A stretch of 64,000 nt of DNA from Acidobacteriota bacterium (GCA_026393755.1 JAPKZO010000032.1:1-64000); one strand, 5' to 3'. Counted from the stretch's first letter, positions 24,369 through 33,260 are shown. Notes: generated from the sequence alone by a model not told the origin. A program made the numbers and translations.

Positions 24369-25478
24369 TCACAACCTGAACTCCACCCGGCGCAGCGTGG
24401 CCTGTTCGAGCCGGTCATCGACGACGTGGACGCCAGTCCCGGGACCATCGGGCACCTGGATCATCCCGTCAGGTCGCACTTCGATTCCGGGCTCGATCAA
24501 ATCGGGCTGGTAGTACCGCCGGCTGGCCGCCACGTCTCCCGGCAGCGAGAAGTTCGGCAAGGTCGACAGATGAAGGTTGTGGGCGCGCCCGATGCCGGCC
24601 TCGAGCATCCCGCCGTGCCAGACCGGCACGTGTCTCGCCGCACACAGGTCGTGGAGCCGGATCGACTCGGCGTGTCCGCCGACGCGTCCCGGCTTGATGT
24701 TGATGATGCGGCAGGCCTCGGCATCGAGTGCGTCGCGCCCGGCGCGGACCGAGTGGATCGATTCGTCCAGACAAATCGCGGTGGTCAGGTGCCGCTGGAG
24801 CGCGGCGTGATCCGCGATGTCGTCATAGTCGAGGGGCTGTTCGATCATCATCAGGTTGTACTGATCCAACCTGGCCAGGTGGCCGGCGTCTTCGAGACAA
24901 TAGGCGGCGTTGGCGTCCACCATCAGCGGGATCGGGCCGAAGCGATCGCGGATCATCGCCACAACTTCCACATCCCACCCCGGTTTCACCTTGATCTTGA
25001 TCCGGCGGTAGCCGTCGGCCAGTTCGGCAGCCACGCGCTCGGCCAGCTGTTCGAGCGAATCCTGGATGCCGATCGAGACGCCGGCGGCAATCTCGGTTCG
25101 AGTGCCTCCGAGCACCTCTCTCAGCGGCACCCCCTGCTGGCGTGCAAACAGATCCCACGAAGCCATTTCGATGGCGGCCTTGGCCATCTGATGGCCCCGC
25201 ACGCGGTGCATCGACGCGAAGACTTCCCGCGGATGCGCAAAGGGGACGCCCAGGACCAGCGGCACGAGGAACTCGCCGATGATCTGCCACGCGGTCTCGG
25301 TCGTTTCGGCGCTGTAGTACGGGTTGTCGTCAGCCACGCACTCGCCGTATCCGAACGCCCCTTCGCCATCGAGTCTCGTGACGAGGAACGTCCGGTCGTA
25401 GACCCGGCCGAAGCTGGTTTCGAAGAAACGTACCAGCGGCAGCCGTACCAGTCGCAGTTCAATGTGTTCGATTTTCAC
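24369..25478 (-). CDS. menC: Enolase-superfamily enzyme, o-succinylbenzoate synthase/N-acylamino acid racemase type
   Basis: Protein of 369 aa. It has the MLE/MenC subgroup fold: an N-terminal capping domain and a barrel with KIKVKPG (Lys-x-Lys catalytic pair near 162), metal ligands in LMVDANAAY, MIEQPLDYDD and CLDESIHS, and the second-side Lys in IINIKPGRVGG. Members make o-succinylbenzoate for menaquinone or racemise N-acylamino acids, and sequence alone does not separate the two. No other men gene is nearby, so the symbol is tentative. The GTG at 25478 is chosen because the frame has no ATG near the start of the conserved region. It is divergent from the kinase gene at 25539. Confidence 0.82.
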   Translation of the reverse strand: MKIEHIELRLVRLPLVRFFETSFGRVYDRTFLVTRLDGEGAFGYGECVADDNPYYSAETTETAWQIIGEFLVPLVLGVPFAHPREVFASMHRVRGHQMAKAAIEMASWDLFARQQGVPLREVLGGTRTEIAAGVSIGIQDSLEQLAERVAAELADGYRRIKIKVKPGWDVEVVAMIRDRFGPIPLMVDANAAYCLEDAGHLARLDQYNLMMIEQPLDYDDIADHAALQRHLTTAICLDESIHSVRAGRDALDAEACRIINIKPGRVGGHAESIRLHDLCAARHVPVWHGGMLEAGIGRAHNLHLSTLPNFSLPGDVAASRRYYQPDLIEPGIEVRPDGMIQVPDGPGTGVHVVDDRLEQATLRRVEFRL

Positions 25479-25499
25479 AGTAGTGTATGTTACCGCGCC

Positions 25500-25529
25500 T
25501 TGCTTCACCCACAACGCGGTCGGTATACT
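25500..25529 (+). promoter_or_regulatory. Possible promoter of the deoxynucleoside kinase gene
   Basis: TTGCTT (25500-25505), an 18-bp spacer and TATACT (25524-25529). The -10 is good and the -35 weak. The start site would fall within a few bases of the TTG start codon at 25539, giving an almost leaderless transcript. Confidence 0.4.
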
Positions 25530-25538
25530 CGGCCAGAG

Positions 25539-26180
25539 TTGGACTACCGTTACCTGGCCATTGAGGGCCCCATCGGCGTCGGCAAGTCGGCGCTGGCCGA
25601 ACGGCTGGCGGCACGCGTGGACGCCACGGCGATCCTCGAAGACACCGAGAATCCGTTTCTCGGGGACTTCTACCAGGACCGGCCGGGCGCTGCGTTCCAG
25701 ACGCAGCTGTTCTTCCTGCTGAACCGTCACCGGCAGCTGTCCGGGCTGCGTCAGGCTGAGCTGTTCAGCCAAGTCACTATCTGCGACTACCTGTTCGAGC
25801 GGGACCGCATCTACGCGTACCTGGCCCTGAACGACAACGAGCTGTTCATTTACCAGCGGCTCTACGAACTGCTGGCGCGCGACATCCCACGCCCGGATCT
25901 GGTGGTCTACCTGCAGGCACCGACCGACGTGTTGACCAGGCGCCTCAAGGAGCGTAGCCGCGACCCCGAGCAGCAGACCTTCCGGCCCGATCCGGACTAC
26001 GTGAAGGGGTTGAACGAAGCCTATCAGCACTTCTTCTTCCACTACACGACGACACCCCTGCTGGTTGTGGAGACGTCGCAGATCGACTTCGGCCGGAGCG
26101 ACGAAGCGGTCGACGACCTGGTCCGGCAGATCAAGACACTCGGCCGCGGCACGCAGTACTACGTGCCACGGACGTCTTGA
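25539..26180 (+). CDS. Deoxynucleoside kinase (dCK/dGK family)
   Basis: Protein of 213 aa starting at TTG (no ATG or GTG exists in frame before the conserved region). It has P-loop GPIGVGKS near residue 11, the ERDR-type motif in DYLFERDRIYAYLALND near 80, and an Arg-rich lid (RRLKERSRDPEQQTF). The family phosphorylates deoxynucleosides for salvage; bacterial members are often deoxyadenosine/deoxyguanosine kinases. It is read divergently from menC. The nearest downstream gene on the same strand is accD, 95 bp away. Confidence 0.87.
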   Translation: MDYRYLAIEGPIGVGKSALAERLAARVDATAILEDTENPFLGDFYQDRPGAAFQTQLFFLLNRHRQLSGLRQAELFSQVTICDYLFERDRIYAYLALNDNELFIYQRLYELLARDIPRPDLVVYLQAPTDVLTRRLKERSRDPEQQTFRPDPDYVKGLNEAYQHFFFHYTTTPLLVVETSQIDFGRSDEAVDDLVRQIKTLGRGTQYYVPRTS

Positions 26181-26206
26181 CGGACGGAAGCAAGAGGCAG
26201 GAAGTA

Positions 26207-26250
26207 AGAAGCAAGAATGCTCCGTGCTCCTTGCTTCTGACACGCGTGTC
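26207..26250. repeat. Inverted repeats upstream of accD
   Basis: AGAAGCAAG (26207-26215) and CTTGCTTCT (26230-26238) are perfect 9-bp arms around a 14-nt loop. Immediately after lies the 12-bp palindrome GACACGCGTGTC (26239-26250), 25 bp before the accD ATG. The first could end the kinase transcript, though it has no T tail. The second could be an operator for accD. Confidence 0.45.
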
Positions 26251-26275
26251 GCCGTTTTGATAAGCTGTCACGTGA

Positions 26276-27139
26276 ATGCCCTGGTTCAAGAAGGACAAGA
26301 AGTCGCCGATCGCCGCCACGAAGGACACGACGGTCCGCGTCCCGGAAGGCCTGTGGGTCAAGTGTCCGTCGTGCAGCCAGGTCATCTATAACAAGGATCT
26401 GCAGACCAACCTGCACGTCTGCGGCAAGTGCGGGCATCATTTTCGCCTGACGGCGGCCGAGCGGCTGCGGTCGCTGTTCGACGGGGAGTGGGAGGAGTAC
26501 GACTCCGACTTGATGTCGACCGACCCGCTGGTGTTCACCGACACGAAGCCCTATCGCGAGAGGCTGTTGTCCTCGATGAAGGCCACGGGGCGGCGAGACG
26601 CGGTCGTGACGGCACGGGGCCTGCTCGACGGGATTCCCGTCCACATTGCGGCGATGGAGTACGGGTTCATCGGCGGCAGCATGGGCGTGGTCGTCGGCGA
26701 GAAGATCACGCGCGCAATCGAGCGCGCTCTGGCCGAGCGCTCGGCCGTCATCATCGTCTCCTGCTCGGGCGGCGCGCGCATGATGGAGGGCGCGCTGTCC
26801 CTGATGCAGATGGCCAAGGTTTCCGCGGCGCTCGCGCGCCTCGACCGCGCCGGGCTGCCGTACATCTCGGTGCTCACCGATCCAACCACCGGGGGCGTCA
26901 CGGCGAGCTTCGCGATGCTGGGGGACCTGAATATCGCCGAGCCCAAAGCGCTCATCGGTTTCGCGGGGCCGCGCGTGATTGAACAGACGATCCGCCAGAA
27001 ACTGCCCGAAGGGTTTCAGCGCAGCGAATTCCTCATCGAACACGGCATGCTCGACGTCGTCGTGGATCGGCGCGAACTCAAGGCCACCATTGCCCGGGCG
27101 CTGCGGTTCATGAGGGCGGGTGAGAAGAAGCCGGTGTGA
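26276..27139 (+). CDS. accD: Acetyl-CoA carboxylase carboxyltransferase beta subunit
   Basis: Protein of 287 aa. The N-terminal four-Cys zinc ribbon (CPSC near 31, CGKC near 50) is followed by the carboxyltransferase crotonase fold with IIVSCSGGARMMEGALSLMQMAK and YISVLTDPTTGGVTASFAMLGD. It pairs with AccA to transfer carboxyl from biotin to acetyl-CoA, the first step in fatty-acid synthesis. Its stop overlaps the folC start (GTGA), an arrangement conserved in many bacteria. Confidence 0.96.
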   Translation: MPWFKKDKKSPIAATKDTTVRVPEGLWVKCPSCSQVIYNKDLQTNLHVCGKCGHHFRLTAAERLRSLFDGEWEEYDSDLMSTDPLVFTDTKPYRERLLSSMKATGRRDAVVTARGLLDGIPVHIAAMEYGFIGGSMGVVVGEKITRAIERALAERSAVIIVSCSGGARMMEGALSLMQMAKVSAALARLDRAGLPYISVLTDPTTGGVTASFAMLGDLNIAEPKALIGFAGPRVIEQTIRQKLPEGFQRSEFLIEHGMLDVVVDRRELKATIARALRFMRAGEKKPV

Positions 27140-28431
27140 ATCTTGAATATCTCTTCGGCCTCGAGTTTCACGGTCACAAGTTCGGCCTCGACAACATCAC
27201 AGCTCTGACCGAGGCTCTGGGACGGCCCCAGGCCGCTTACCGCACCGTCTGTGTCGCGGGCACCAACGGCAAAGGGTCGGCCTCGGCCATGGTCGCCCGG
27301 GCACTCACGGCGGCAGGACATCGAACGGGCCTGTATACGTCTCCGCACCTGGTCTCGCTCGGCGAGCGGTTCGTCGTCGACGGCGAGATGGTGACCGACG
27401 CCGAGGTGGCTGCCTCGCTCGATGAGGTGCGCGCCGCCGTCGATCGCCTGCTCGAACAGGGCGGCCTGCCCGCCCAGCCCACGTTCTTCGAAGTCGCCAC
27501 CTCGATGGCCCTGATCCTGTTCCGCCGGCGTTCGGTCGACATCGCCGTGCTGGAGGTCGGCCTCGGCGGACGCCTCGATGCCACGACCGTGGCGACGCCG
27601 GTGGCCGGCGCGATTACCACGATCGATCTCGATCATCAGGCGCTGCTTGGCGATACGATTCGAGCCATTGCCGCCGAGAAGGCGGGCATCATCAAGCCAG
27701 GCATGGCCGTCGTGTGCGGCGAACGCAAGCGGGAGGCAATCGAGGTCATCGATGAGGTCTGCCGGCGTCAGGGGGCGTCGCTCGTCAAGGCATGGGAAGG
27801 GGTGGACGTGTCTGCCTCATCTGCGTCCGGATTGACGACGGTACGCCTGAGAACGCCGGAGCGATCATACGGTCCGTGCACGCTGGCCCTGCGCGGCACT
27901 CATCAAGTCGCCAACGCGGTGGTGGCCGTGCGGCTCCTCGAGGCGCTGGATGCGGCCGGTATCCCGGTGCCGCCGCGCGCGGTCGTCGATGGCCTCACGA
28001 AGGTCCGGTGGCGCGGCCGGCTCGAACTGGTATCGTTCGAAGACGGGCGCCAGGTGCTGCTCGACGCCGCACACAATCCGGCCGGGGCCGAATGCCTCGG
28101 CGCCTACCTCCGGGACGCCTATCCCGAGGGCCTGCCGCTGGTATTCGGTGCGATGCGGGACAAGGACATCACAGGCATGCTGCGCGCGCTGCTCCCCCGC
28201 GCGACGCGGATCATCCTGACGTCCCCGCCATCGCCGCGCGCCGCGCCTCCAGGCGACCTCGGCGCGCTGGTCTCGCGCCTTGCGCCCGAACTGCCTGTCG
28301 AGATCGAACCCGATCCGTCCAAGGCGATCGCCTGCGCGTTCCAGTTCGCGCGGGTCATCTGCGTGGCCGGTTCGATCTACCTGCTGGGGGCGATCGTGCC
28401 CACGCTTCCACGGTCGTCACGGACGGACTGA
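27136..28431 (+). CDS. folC: Bifunctional dihydrofolate synthase/folylpolyglutamate synthase
   Basis: Protein of 431 aa, Mur-ligase fold. It has P-loop AGTNGKGSASAMVA near residue 40, TGLYTSPHLVSLGERF near 67, the magnesium-site segment LDATTV near 150 and the C-terminal domain LDAAHNPAGAECLGAYL near 310. It adds glutamate to dihydropteroate and to tetrahydrofolates. The GTG start overlaps the accD stop. No terminator is evident before the next gene 60 bp downstream. Confidence 0.95.
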   Translation: MNLEYLFGLEFHGHKFGLDNITALTEALGRPQAAYRTVCVAGTNGKGSASAMVARALTAAGHRTGLYTSPHLVSLGERFVVDGEMVTDAEVAASLDEVRAAVDRLLEQGGLPAQPTFFEVATSMALILFRRRSVDIAVLEVGLGGRLDATTVATPVAGAITTIDLDHQALLGDTIRAIAAEKAGIIKPGMAVVCGERKREAIEVIDEVCRRQGASLVKAWEGVDVSASSASGLTTVRLRTPERSYGPCTLALRGTHQVANAVVAVRLLEALDAAGIPVPPRAVVDGLTKVRWRGRLELVSFEDGRQVLLDAAHNPAGAECLGAYLRDAYPEGLPLVFGAMRDKDITGMLRALLPRATRIILTSPPSPRAAPPGDLGALVSRLAPELPVEIEPDPSKAIACAFQFARVICVAGSIYLLGAIVPTLPRSSRTD

Positions 28432-28491
28432 CGAATAGAAGGGAACCTTCCGGCGCGCAACAGCGGGACGGCCGGGTTACTATGGTTCTCA

Positions 28492-29346
28492 GTGCTGGCA
28501 CTCCAGAACACGATCTCCGGCTTCTCTCGAGCCATGTACAGCAACTGGCTGTGGCACCGGCCGCTTCAGTTGCTGATTGACGCGGGCGAAGGACTGCAAC
28601 TGGCCCTCGGCCAGCGGGTGTGGGCACCGGACATCGTCGCGATCACGCACGGCCACGCGGACCACCTGCTGGGCCTTCCTGGGTTCATCGCCTCGCGTCG
28701 CTTCAGCAAGGGTGCGCAGGACAAGCCTCTTACGATTCTGTATCCCGAGGGCTCGGCGGCAGTCGAGACTATCCACGACCTGGCGGGCCGCCTCTGGCCG
28801 CACGAGCAGTTCCCGGTGACGTGGATCGGTATGAAGGCCGGCGACGAGCATCGGTGCGGCCGAACGCTCGTGCTGCAGTCGTTCGCGTCCCGTCACGGCA
28901 TGTCCGAGCTGACGCTGGGATATCGCGTCCTCGACCTGCGCCGGCATCTCAGGGCCGAGTTCGCGGGACTGCCCGAATCCGACGTGCGCGAGCGAGTCCG
29001 CACGATGGGCCGCGAGGCCGTCATGGAGGAGTACCGCCACGTGGTCTTTGCGCACACTGGCGACAGCATGCCGATTCCAGCCGACCTGGTGGCCAAGGCC
29101 GATCTGCTCGTCCACGACGCGACGTTTCTCGACGGAGACGATCGCAAGTGGGACATCCACGCCACGGTCGGCGAAGCGCTCGCTGTCGGGCGGGCGGCCG
29201 GCGTCGGCTGCCTGCTCCTGTACCATTTATCAATCCGCTACGAGCGGAACGAAGCCGTTCGCCGGCTGCGTGCGCTGGTCGCGGAGTCAGGCTTCTCCGG
29301 GGATTGCTGGCTGCTCGACGATGGGCGGCTGATTAGTCTTCGATAG
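28492..29346 (+). CDS. Metallo-beta-lactamase-fold hydrolase, RNase Z-like
   Basis: Protein of 284 aa starting at GTG. IDAGEGLQ near residue 29 and ITHGHADHLLGLPGFIASRRFS near 49 match the RNase Z pattern (FDCGEGTQ and the HxHxDH zinc site). Further ligands lie in SFASRHGMSELTLGYRV, VFAHTGDSMPI and HDATFLD, and near the C-terminus in LLYHLSIRY. RNase Z trims tRNA 3' ends. The usual first strand (LTFLGTGSAVP-like) is missing, so it is either shortened by about 20 residues at the N-terminus or a related MBL hydrolase. Calling it rnz is likely but not certain. Confidence 0.8.
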   Translation: MLALQNTISGFSRAMYSNWLWHRPLQLLIDAGEGLQLALGQRVWAPDIVAITHGHADHLLGLPGFIASRRFSKGAQDKPLTILYPEGSAAVETIHDLAGRLWPHEQFPVTWIGMKAGDEHRCGRTLVLQSFASRHGMSELTLGYRVLDLRRHLRAEFAGLPESDVRERVRTMGREAVMEEYRHVVFAHTGDSMPIPADLVAKADLLVHDATFLDGDDRKWDIHATVGEALAVGRAAGVGCLLLYHLSIRYERNEAVRRLRALVAESGFSGDCWLLDDGRLISLR

Positions 29347-29743
29347 CCGAATCTGGCGGCGGCAAGAGAAGGGGGCCGGTATGCAGAAATGCTCGATCAC
29401 GCATACCTGTATCGCCACGATCCGGCGTGGCCATGCTCCCGGTGTGGCTGTCCGCATCCGCGCCAGAGCGCTACGGCGAGCCCGCGACCGCAGCTCAACG
29501 AGCGAAGTCGGGGCGGGGGTGCTTTCCGGCCGTAATCTCCGGCGTTTGTCCCCCTGCTGCCGGGGTGTTGCTCGGAGCCGAATCCGCACTTTCGGACATG
29601 AATATCCGCACTTTTTCCCAGCAAATCAGGGCATCAACCCGATTGAGGAAATTGGCGCGCTGCCGTACATTATGTCTAGAAGCTGAGAGCGAGAGACGGA
29701 ACAGAGAGCAACGAACCGGCACTTATATAGAAAGAAGGACATC
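29347..29743. other. Intergenic region with a decayed repeat and possible promoter
   Basis: About 400 bp without a recognisable gene. It holds the third copy of the ~75-bp repeat (29448-29520). A possible promoter, TTGAGG with a 17-bp spacer and TACATT, lies around 29643-29670, upstream of the small membrane protein gene. An ATATAG-rich stretch and an AGAAGGA Shine-Dalgarno directly precede that gene. Confidence 0.4.
29448..29520. repeat. Dispersed ~75-bp repeat, decayed copy 3
   Basis: Shares GCTGTCCGC-TCCGCGCCA, AGCGCTACGGCGAG and AACGAGCGAAGTCGGGGCGGGGG with copies 1 and 2 but has several substitutions and small gaps. Confidence 0.65.
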
Positions 29744-30115
29744 ATGGCACACGAAGGCGGCACCAAGGTCAACTACGGGTTCTACTGGAGCGCCAGGGCG
29801 TGGGACATGGCAATGATCCCCGCCGAGGGCGGTCTCCTGCCGGGCGGGTCGGATCGGCGCTACGCCCGAATCCCGACCTTCCTGTTCCTGCTGATGGCTC
29901 CCTTCATGGGCGCTCTCTACGTGGTGTTCCTGCCCTTCGTGGGCTTCGCGATGCTGGCCGGGTACGCCGCCCGCGGTGTCAAGCGGCTTGCGACCGACGG
30001 CTTCATGAACATCGCGGTGGCGGTGAGCCCGCACTGGGCGCCGGGAGAGGCGTACCTGGCGGGCCGGCGGAAGGCGAAGGCCGACAAGCTCGCGGCGCGC
30101 AGGAAGACAGTCTGA
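29744..30115 (+). CDS. Small membrane protein of unknown function
   Basis: Protein of 123 aa with AGAAGGA 6 nt before the ATG. The centre is a long hydrophobic stretch (IPTFLFLLMAPFMGALYVVFLPFVGFAMLAGYAA), probably two close helices. It is flanked by a polar N-terminus (GFYWSARAWDMAMIPAEGG) and a basic C-terminus (RRKAKADKLAARRK). I do not recognise a family. It lies alone between an RNase Z-like gene and the M16 peptidase operon. Codon use is like that of its neighbours and the Shine-Dalgarno is good, so it is likely real. Confidence 0.75.
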   Translation: MAHEGGTKVNYGFYWSARAWDMAMIPAEGGLLPGGSDRRYARIPTFLFLLMAPFMGALYVVFLPFVGFAMLAGYAARGVKRLATDGFMNIAVAVSPHWAPGEAYLAGRRKAKADKLAARRKTV

Positions 30116-30243
30116 GCGACGCCGCATCAAGAACGGGCGGTGTGTGGCGGAAGGATGCCGGATGGGGGCCCGGCACCTGGACGCCTGCACCGCCCGGAGT
30201 CGTTTTGGGGCTTCGCGCGCGCACCTCACCGCACCGCCGTATA

Positions 30244-30249
30244 TATAAT
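30244..30249 (+). promoter_or_regulatory. -10 element of the M16 peptidase operon
   Basis: TATAAT within GTATATATAATC, 39 bp before the GTG start. No good -35 lies at standard spacing, so activator dependence or an extended AT-rich -10 is possible. Confidence 0.5.
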
Positions 30250-30288
30250 CGTCACGTACGCTCCCCCTTCCCAAGGAGAACAGCCATC

Positions 30289-31728
30289 GTGCTCACTACC
30301 AGTCGGCGGATCGCCGGACTTGGCCTGCTGGCTCTGGCCTGTCTCGCGGCGGCGCAACGCCCGCCCGCCCGAGACGCCGGCGCCGCCACAGACACCATCA
30401 AGATCCCGTTTGAAACCTACACGCTCGCCGATGGATTGACCGTCATTCTGTCGGTCGACCATACGACACCGACCGTCGCGGTCAATGTCTGGTATCACGT
30501 CGGATCGAAGAACGAGGTGCCCGGGCGCACGGGATTCGCGCACCTGTTCGAGCACGTGATGTTCACCGGCTCCGGCCATGTGCCGTACGGGCTGCACGAC
30601 AGGCTGACCGAAGGCGTCGGCGGCAACAACAACGGGACCACCTCGAACGATCGCACGACGTACTTCGAGACGGTTCCCTCCAACTACCTGGAATCGGCGC
30701 TGTGGATCGAAGCCGACCGCATGGGCTTCCTTCTCGACACGCTCGATCTCGCCAAATTGAATGCACAGCGCGACATCGTCAAGAACGAGCGCCGCCAGGG
30801 CGTGGACAATCAACCCTACGGGCTGGCGTCCGAGATCCTGTCGCACGCGACGTACCCGGAATCGCACCCGTATTCGTGGGATGTCATCGGCAGCATGGCT
30901 GATCTGTCTGCGGCGTCCGAAGAGGACGTCAAAAACTTCTTCCGCCTCTACTACGCGCCCAACAATGCGTTTCTGGCGATTACCGGCGATTTTGAGCCGG
31001 CGCGGGCGAAGGCGTGGGTTGCGAAGTACTTTACGGACATCCACAGAGGCAAGCCCGTCACGCGGCCCGCGGTGAACCCGGTGCGGCTCGCCGGCGAGCA
31101 GCACCTGGTGTACGAGGACAAGGTGCAGGTCCCGCGCCTGTACATCCAGTGGCCGACGGTTGGCGAGAGGAGCGACGACCAGTTTGCGCTCGATGTGATG
31201 GGAGCCATCCTGTCGGGCCCCCGCACGGCCCGATTGACCAAGGCGCTCGTGTACGACAGGCAGGCGGCGGCATCGGTCGGTGCGTACCAGAACTCGAACG
31301 AGGATGTCGGCGAGTTCGCGGTGATCATCACGCCGCGTCCGGGGAACTCTCTTACCGATATCGAGGCGCAGGTGGACGCCATCATCGCCGCGTTCAAGAA
31401 GGACGGCCCCACTGCTGACGAGATCAAGCGCGCGGCGGCGGGCCTCGAGTTGTCTTACCTGCGCGGGCTCGAATCGAATCTCGGCAAGGCCATGACGCTC
31501 TGCGACGGCGCGGGCTTCCACGGGGATGCCGGGTACTTCAAGGCGCAGTACAGGAAGTACCTGACCGTGACAGGCGCCGACGTGACGCGGGTGGCCAACA
31601 CGTACCTGACTGCCGGCCGTGTCGTGTTGAGCATCGTGCCAGTCGGCAAGGCCGACGAGGCCTCGAAGCCTGGTCAGAGCAGGAAGGTCACGGCCGACAA
31701 TCTGCCTCGCGCGGAGGTGCAGCGATGA
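30289..31728 (+). CDS. M16 family zinc peptidase, catalytic subunit
   Basis: Protein of 479 aa with a signal segment (GLGLLALACLAAA). The inverted zinc motif HLFEH (HxxEH) lies near residue 85 and the third ligand Glu in IVKNERRQG about 75 residues later, so it is catalytically competent. Size and layout match M16B peptidases of about 450 aa, which act as dimers, often with an inactive partner. The GTG at 30289 has AAGGAG 10 nt upstream. Its stop overlaps the start of the second M16 gene (ATGA), so the pair is co-translated and probably forms a periplasmic heterodimer that degrades peptides. Confidence 0.9.
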   Translation: MLTTSRRIAGLGLLALACLAAAQRPPARDAGAATDTIKIPFETYTLADGLTVILSVDHTTPTVAVNVWYHVGSKNEVPGRTGFAHLFEHVMFTGSGHVPYGLHDRLTEGVGGNNNGTTSNDRTTYFETVPSNYLESALWIEADRMGFLLDTLDLAKLNAQRDIVKNERRQGVDNQPYGLASEILSHATYPESHPYSWDVIGSMADLSAASEEDVKNFFRLYYAPNNAFLAITGDFEPARAKAWVAKYFTDIHRGKPVTRPAVNPVRLAGEQHLVYEDKVQVPRLYIQWPTVGERSDDQFALDVMGAILSGPRTARLTKALVYDRQAAASVGAYQNSNEDVGEFAVIITPRPGNSLTDIEAQVDAIIAAFKKDGPTADEIKRAAAGLELSYLRGLESNLGKAMTLCDGAGFHGDAGYFKAQYRKYLTVTGADVTRVANTYLTAGRVVLSIVPVGKADEASKPGQSRKVTADNLPRAEVQR

Positions 31729-33260
31729 AGACGCTACTCGCCCGGTTCACACGCAGCTCAATCGCCATCGCCGCGCTGGTCATGCTGTCCAACGGGATGG
31801 CGCCGGTCGGCGCGCAGCAGACGGGACTCAAGCCCCCGCCAGCGCGGCCTGCCGCGACGACACCAACGCAGGCGGCGCCCGTCCTGGATCGCACGAAGAT
31901 CCCGCCAGCCGGCCGGACGCCCGTGCTGCGCGTGCCGACGTGGACCAGGTCGGCGCTGGCCAACGGCGCGGAACTGATCGTGTCGGAGCGACACGGCCTG
32001 CCGCTCGTGTCGTTCTCGCTGACGATTCTCGGCGGCTCGGCGCAGGACGAAGCGCCGAACCGGCGCGGCCTCGCGGGCCTGACCGCCGCGATGCTCAGCG
32101 AAGGCACGAAGACGCGCGACGGCGAGGCGCTGTCGAACGCTCTGCAGATGCTCGGCACGACGGTCGCAGTCGGGATCGGCGCAGAATCGGGATCGATGAG
32201 TTTTGTCTCGACGAGCGGGAAGTTCGGCGCCACGCTCGACATCCTCGCCGACATGCTGCTCAACTCCACCTTCCCCGCCGACGCGCTCGAGCGGCTCCGC
32301 GCCCAGCGACTGGTCAGCCTGACACAGGCGCGGTCGCAGCCCGGGTCCATCGCCAGAAACGTGTTTCCGATGACGATCTACGGACACGCGCATCCGTTCG
32401 GAGCGGTCGCCACCGAGGCCACCCTCAAGGCCATTACGCGAGACGATGTGGTCGCGCTGCACAAGGCGTACTTTCAGCCCGGCAGAGCGGTCATCATCGT
32501 GACGGGTGACGTGGCGGCGGCGACGGTCAGGACCACGGTCGAGAAGGCGCTCGCCGCGTGGCCGGCCGGCGGGTCGAGGCCCGCGTTCGCCTACCCATCG
32601 CTCCCGAAGCCGGCGGCAACCGCCATCTACCTCGTGGACAAGCCGGGAGCGGCCCAATCGACGTTTGCCATTGGCCTGCCCGGCCCCGCGCGCCACACGA
32701 AGGACTACTACGCGCTTCAAGTGATGAATACGATGCTGGGAGGGCTTTTCCAGTCGCGGCTCAACGCCAACATTCGCGAGGAGAAGGGCCTGAGCTACGG
32801 CGTCGGCTCATCGTTCGGCTTCGGCCATGGGCCAGGAGCGTTTCGTGCCGGGGGCGACATCATCTCGGCCAAGTCCGACGTGGCGTTGATTGAATTCATG
32901 AAGGAACTGCGGGGCATCGGCGGCGCCCGTCCCGTCACGGACGAGGAACTGAAGACTGCCAAGGACGCGCTGGTCCAGAGCCTTCCGGAGGAGTTCGCGT
33001 CCATCAGCGGCATCAATGGGTCGATTCGAGAACTGGCCGTCGATGGCCTGCCCGACACCTACTACCACCAGTTCGGCGCGGCGGTCGGCGCGGTGACTGC
33101 CGCCGACGTCGTGCGCGTCGCGAGACAGTACATCGATCTCGATCACCTCGCGATTGTGATCGTCGGGGACCGGGCTACCATCGAGGGCCCGCTCAAGGCG
33201 ACCGGCATCGCTCCGATTGTCAACCTGGACATCGACGGCAATGTGGTGAAGATGAAGTAG
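31725..33260 (+). CDS. M16 family peptidase-like protein, non-catalytic subunit
   Basis: Protein of 511 aa with a signal peptide (SSIAIAALVMLSNGMAPVGA) and a Pro/Ala linker. The M16 fold is clear: GLTAAMLSEGTKTRDGEALSNALQ stands where HxxEH should be, so the zinc site is absent. The substrate-binding Arg/Tyr segment NIREEKGLSYGVGSSF near residue 352 is kept. This active/inactive split is the known M16B heterodimer pattern. Immediately downstream is the family B palindrome. Confidence 0.9.
   Translation: MKTLLARFTRSSIAIAALVMLSNGMAPVGAQQTGLKPPPARPAATTPTQAAPVLDRTKIPPAGRTPVLRVPTWTRSALANGAELIVSERHGLPLVSFSLTILGGSAQDEAPNRRGLAGLTAAMLSEGTKTRDGEALSNALQMLGTTVAVGIGAESGSMSFVSTSGKFGATLDILADMLLNSTFPADALERLRAQRLVSLTQARSQPGSIARNVFPMTIYGHAHPFGAVATEATLKAITRDDVVALHKAYFQPGRAVIIVTGDVAAATVRTTVEKALAAWPAGGSRPAFAYPSLPKPAATAIYLVDKPGAAQSTFAIGLPGPARHTKDYYALQVMNTMLGGLFQSRLNANIREEKGLSYGVGSSFGFGHGPGAFRAGGDIISAKSDVALIEFMKELRGIGGARPVTDEELKTAKDALVQSLPEEFASISGINGSIRELAVDGLPDTYYHQFGAAVGAVTAADVVRVARQYIDLDHLAIVIVGDRATIEGPLKATGIAPIVNLDIDGNVVKMK

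Noticed and set aside
24426-25538. Upstream extension of the deoxynucleoside kinase frame
   Set aside because: The frame is open for about 370 codons before the TTG at 25539, but that part is the antisense of menC and has no similarity to kinases; a promoter-like sequence sits just before the TTG.
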